Assembly (NCBI GenBank): GCA_018267615.1
Contig: JAFDYD010000018.1
Coordinates: 62,001-126,000 of the forward strand
From: Bacteroidota bacterium
GTDB lineage: Bacteria > Bacteroidota > Bacteroidia > Chitinophagales > Chitinophagaceae
Reading direction: 5' to 3'
DNA length: 64,000 nt
Shown: piece by piece, positions 62,170 to 64,000 of the stretch
Layout of the letters: every line of letters starts with the position of its first letter
Position numbering within the stretch: position 1 is the first letter of the stretch
The notes under the pieces: generated by a model
Seen by the model: the letters and a program-made list of their open reading frames with translations, nothing else
Database searches by the model: none
Told to the model about the DNA's origin: nothing
Position numbers and translations under genes: made by a program

Positions 62170-63300
62170 ATGAAAAATGCCGTTTGTTTTTTCATTTTTA
62201 CGATGACTATCTTAACGGGAAATTGCCAGAGCGACACACAAAAAGCTGATCAAAACAAAATCGAAAATACACCGGCAAAATCAGGATTTAGTTATCAGGC
62301 TTTAACGCAGTTTTTTCAAACAACTGTGAGTTCCGGTTCTTCCGGAGGTTACGATTTTAAAGCAACATTGTTTGGAATTGAAAAACTATTTGCCAAGAAA
62401 GATTTAAATTCCTCTGAGATTTATTTGAACGCAATGAAAATTCCGCGCAGACTAGAATTCGGACTCGGCTTACATAGGGCAAATACCGGAAGCGTAAGCT
62501 TGGTTACAGCAGGTATAAAGTATGCGATTTGGAATGCCAGGGAGAAATCTGAAACAAATTTTCTAGAGCAAAACAATGGCGAATTAGGTGCCAAACTCTC
62601 GTTGATTCTGAAAGCAAGAGATTCAGCAATCAAACTATTTCTAATTGCACACAGCGGCGATGCGGACAAAATGAAGCAATACGAGTCAGCCGCAATTAGT
62701 TTTCACAAAAGTGAGAATATCAAAGATTTTCCGGACGAGATTCGAAACAAGTATGATGAAATTCTGATAGCATTTGGCGAGGATCCTGAAAATATTCTTA
62801 GTTCCGCTCAGGACCTATACGATAAAATAGCAAAAGAAATAGATAAAAACGGATTACTCACAGTTAGCTTCAATCCGTCGTACAATTGGAATGGTAGGTC
62901 GTTCGATTCCACTTCAATTAGTCTACGATATCTCAAAGGATTTGGGAACTATAAAAAACCGTGGAATTTTGACCTGGTGGCTTCGGAATCACTTTTTCCG
63001 GATACTTTTTTAGTGAAAAAAAATCTCGAGCGATCAATTATAATGCTGACTTTGGGACTAGATAAAACCCTGCTTTGCGATTCCAAACTAAATCCAGTCG
63101 TCGAGTTTGGGATTTTAGGGGAGATTGACTATATCGCAAGTAACCTTCGCAACGATGAAAAACGAAGTCAGTTTAAAATCGTAAATACTTTGATAATACA
63201 CATCAGTAAAGAGATTTCCCTACCAATTGTTCTAAAATATGACTTAGCCCATCCAAATTTGTTTGGAGTATTCAGTTTGCAGTGGAATTTAAAAAAATAA
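62170..63300 (+). CDS. putative outer-membrane protein
   Basis: 376 aa from the ATG at 62170 (MKNAVCFFIFTMTILTGNCQ), which starts a signal peptide. A longer frame overlaps the previous gene and is unlikely. Alternating hydrophobic strands (RRLEFGLGLHRANTGSVSLV, VEFGILGEIDYIA) and a final strand ending GVFSLQWNLKK suggest a small beta-barrel, with a helical, charged segment in the middle (about 175-240). No family was recognised. It is 10 bp after the 128-aa gene, so the two are translationally close. Confidence 0.6.
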   Translation: MKNAVCFFIFTMTILTGNCQSDTQKADQNKIENTPAKSGFSYQALTQFFQTTVSSGSSGGYDFKATLFGIEKLFAKKDLNSSEIYLNAMKIPRRLEFGLGLHRANTGSVSLVTAGIKYAIWNAREKSETNFLEQNNGELGAKLSLILKARDSAIKLFLIAHSGDADKMKQYESAAISFHKSENIKDFPDEIRNKYDEILIAFGEDPENILSSAQDLYDKIAKEIDKNGLLTVSFNPSYNWNGRSFDSTSISLRYLKGFGNYKKPWNFDLVASESLFPDTFLVKKNLERSIIMLTLGLDKTLLCDSKLNPVVEFGILGEIDYIASNLRNDEKRSQFKIVNTLIIHISKEISLPIVLKYDLAHPNLFGVFSLQWNLKK

Positions 63301-63389
63301 CCGATTCCCAACTTTTTTTGCCCGTCCACTTGTTCGCTAAATAAGTGATATCTCTTATAGGATTTATATTAATTCTAAAAACATAAAAA

Positions 63390-63875
63390 ATGAAAAAAAT
63401 AAATTCGCTTTTAATTTTTGGTGCAGCATTTATTTTAATTGCAAGTTGTCAGAAAAACACATCAACATCAAAGTTATCAACACCCGTATCAATGGAAATT
63501 ACAGGTGTTACTCTGGATTCAGCTTTTCAAATAAGTAACCCTATGTCATTTATTATAACGTTTCAAAGTTCAACTCTTTCGTTCCAAACTACCCCATATG
63601 ATCTTCCAATCTCAAATTCTGCTTGGTATCCCTCCGGAACTTGGCAAGGATTGAAACAGACATTCGACGTAACATCGCAAATAACGATGACTGTATATTT
63701 TAAGCTTCCTGGAAGCCAAGAATTATATCCGGAAGGGAATTATAGTGTTTTTAACTTTAGACCTGATGATAGAATGGGTACAACTCCCAATAATAGTCCG
63801 TCAACAATCTCTTTCATGAATACAGCTCCCGGAGTCGTATCGACCAAAATAACATTGTCTGTTATTTGGCAATAA
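63390..63875 (+). CDS. hypothetical lipoprotein
   Basis: A 161-aa protein with a clear lipoprotein signal (MKKINSLLIFGAAFILIASC; lipobox IASC, Cys20). The rest is a Ser/Thr-rich, probably beta-sandwich domain. No family was recognised. It lies 89 bp after the putative outer-membrane protein on the same strand, so it may be the last gene of the rightward operon or a separate unit. Confidence 0.65.
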   Translation: MKKINSLLIFGAAFILIASCQKNTSTSKLSTPVSMEITGVTLDSAFQISNPMSFIITFQSSTLSFQTTPYDLPISNSAWYPSGTWQGLKQTFDVTSQITMTVYFKLPGSQELYPEGNYSVFNFRPDDRMGTTPNNSPSTISFMNTAPGVVSTKITLSVIWQ

Positions 63876-64000
63876 TTGTTCTTTTTGAATACAAACGAAA
63901 TTTTTTGGGGTACGATTTTAAATAATGGTTAATTCGATAAAATTTTCCAGATAGATTCAGGTCCGAAATATTCCTGGTCATATGTTTAAAAAACGTATTT

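Noticed and set aside
62213..62225. Second copy of the AACGGGAAATT operator-like sequence
   Set aside because: Lies inside the signal-peptide coding part of the outer-membrane protein gene and lacks the inverted partner.

Overview
The window looks like a chromosomal segment of a Bacteroidota bacterium, most likely Chitinophagaceae or a close relative. It is AT-rich and carries a SusC/SusD pair, two CRTAC1-type FG-GAP/ASPIC-UnbV lipoproteins, a two-component propeller/Y_Y_Y sensor kinase, a MacB/FtsX-like permease of the type found in tandem arrays in this phylum, and an NADP isocitrate dehydrogenase with a C-terminal extension. No rRNA, complete tRNA, CRISPR array, transposase or integrase gene was found.

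Layout. 1-2.5 kb: an HlyD-type adaptor (cut by the window edge) with an ABC exporter whose ATPase motifs are degenerate. 2.5-5.8 kb: a leftward operon of isocitrate dehydrogenase, a DUF6671-like protein and two paralogous coiled-coil proteins, with a divergent LysR regulator. 7.5-10.2 kb: an 809-aa FtsX-like permease. Upstream of it are a sigma-54-like promoter and a 26-bp copy of the permease's own 3' end, as if a tandem paralogue had been deleted. 12.9-19.1 kb: a metal and oxidative-stress cluster with a PepSY membrane protein, a TonB siderophore receptor, a Tat-exported superoxide dismutase, a YHS lipoprotein and two paralogous Cys-rich 'HPP' proteins. 19.4-33.1 kb: SusC, SusD, two giant FG-GAP lipoproteins and a vanadium-haloperoxidase-like enzyme in one direction. 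33.5-35.0 kb: a Tat-exported FAD amine-oxidase-like enzyme.

From about 35 kb the segment is modular. A composite repeat occurs at 35.3, 46.3 and 55.6 kb, always in the same orientation, with a diverged copy at 11.5 kb. Its core looks like the 3' end of a tRNA (T-arm plus acceptor strand, probably tRNA-Gln), flanked by 12-bp-period repeats. It resembles a tyrosine-recombinase attachment site. The modules between copies hold self-contained accessory gene sets. The 35.4-46.2 kb module has a TMEM175-like channel, redox and detoxification enzymes, a truncated haemoglobin, an ECF sigma/TraB operon, an epoxide hydrolase and AraC/HxlR/Crp regulators. The 46.4-55.4 kb module has a CusRS-like two-component system and a CzcCBA-type metal efflux pump.

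The last module (55.7-63.9 kb) is the best candidate for an undescribed system. A periplasmic-propeller histidine kinase diverges from a cytosolic clostripain-like (C11, caspase-fold) protease. Next come a LuxR-type response regulator, a 58-aa lysine-rich peptide, a four-helix membrane protein, a small beta-rich protein with a basic tail, a putative outer-membrane protein and a lipoprotein. A palindromic operator-like site sits in the divergent promoter region at 61.1 kb. All functional statements rest on reading motifs by eye; no database search was possible.
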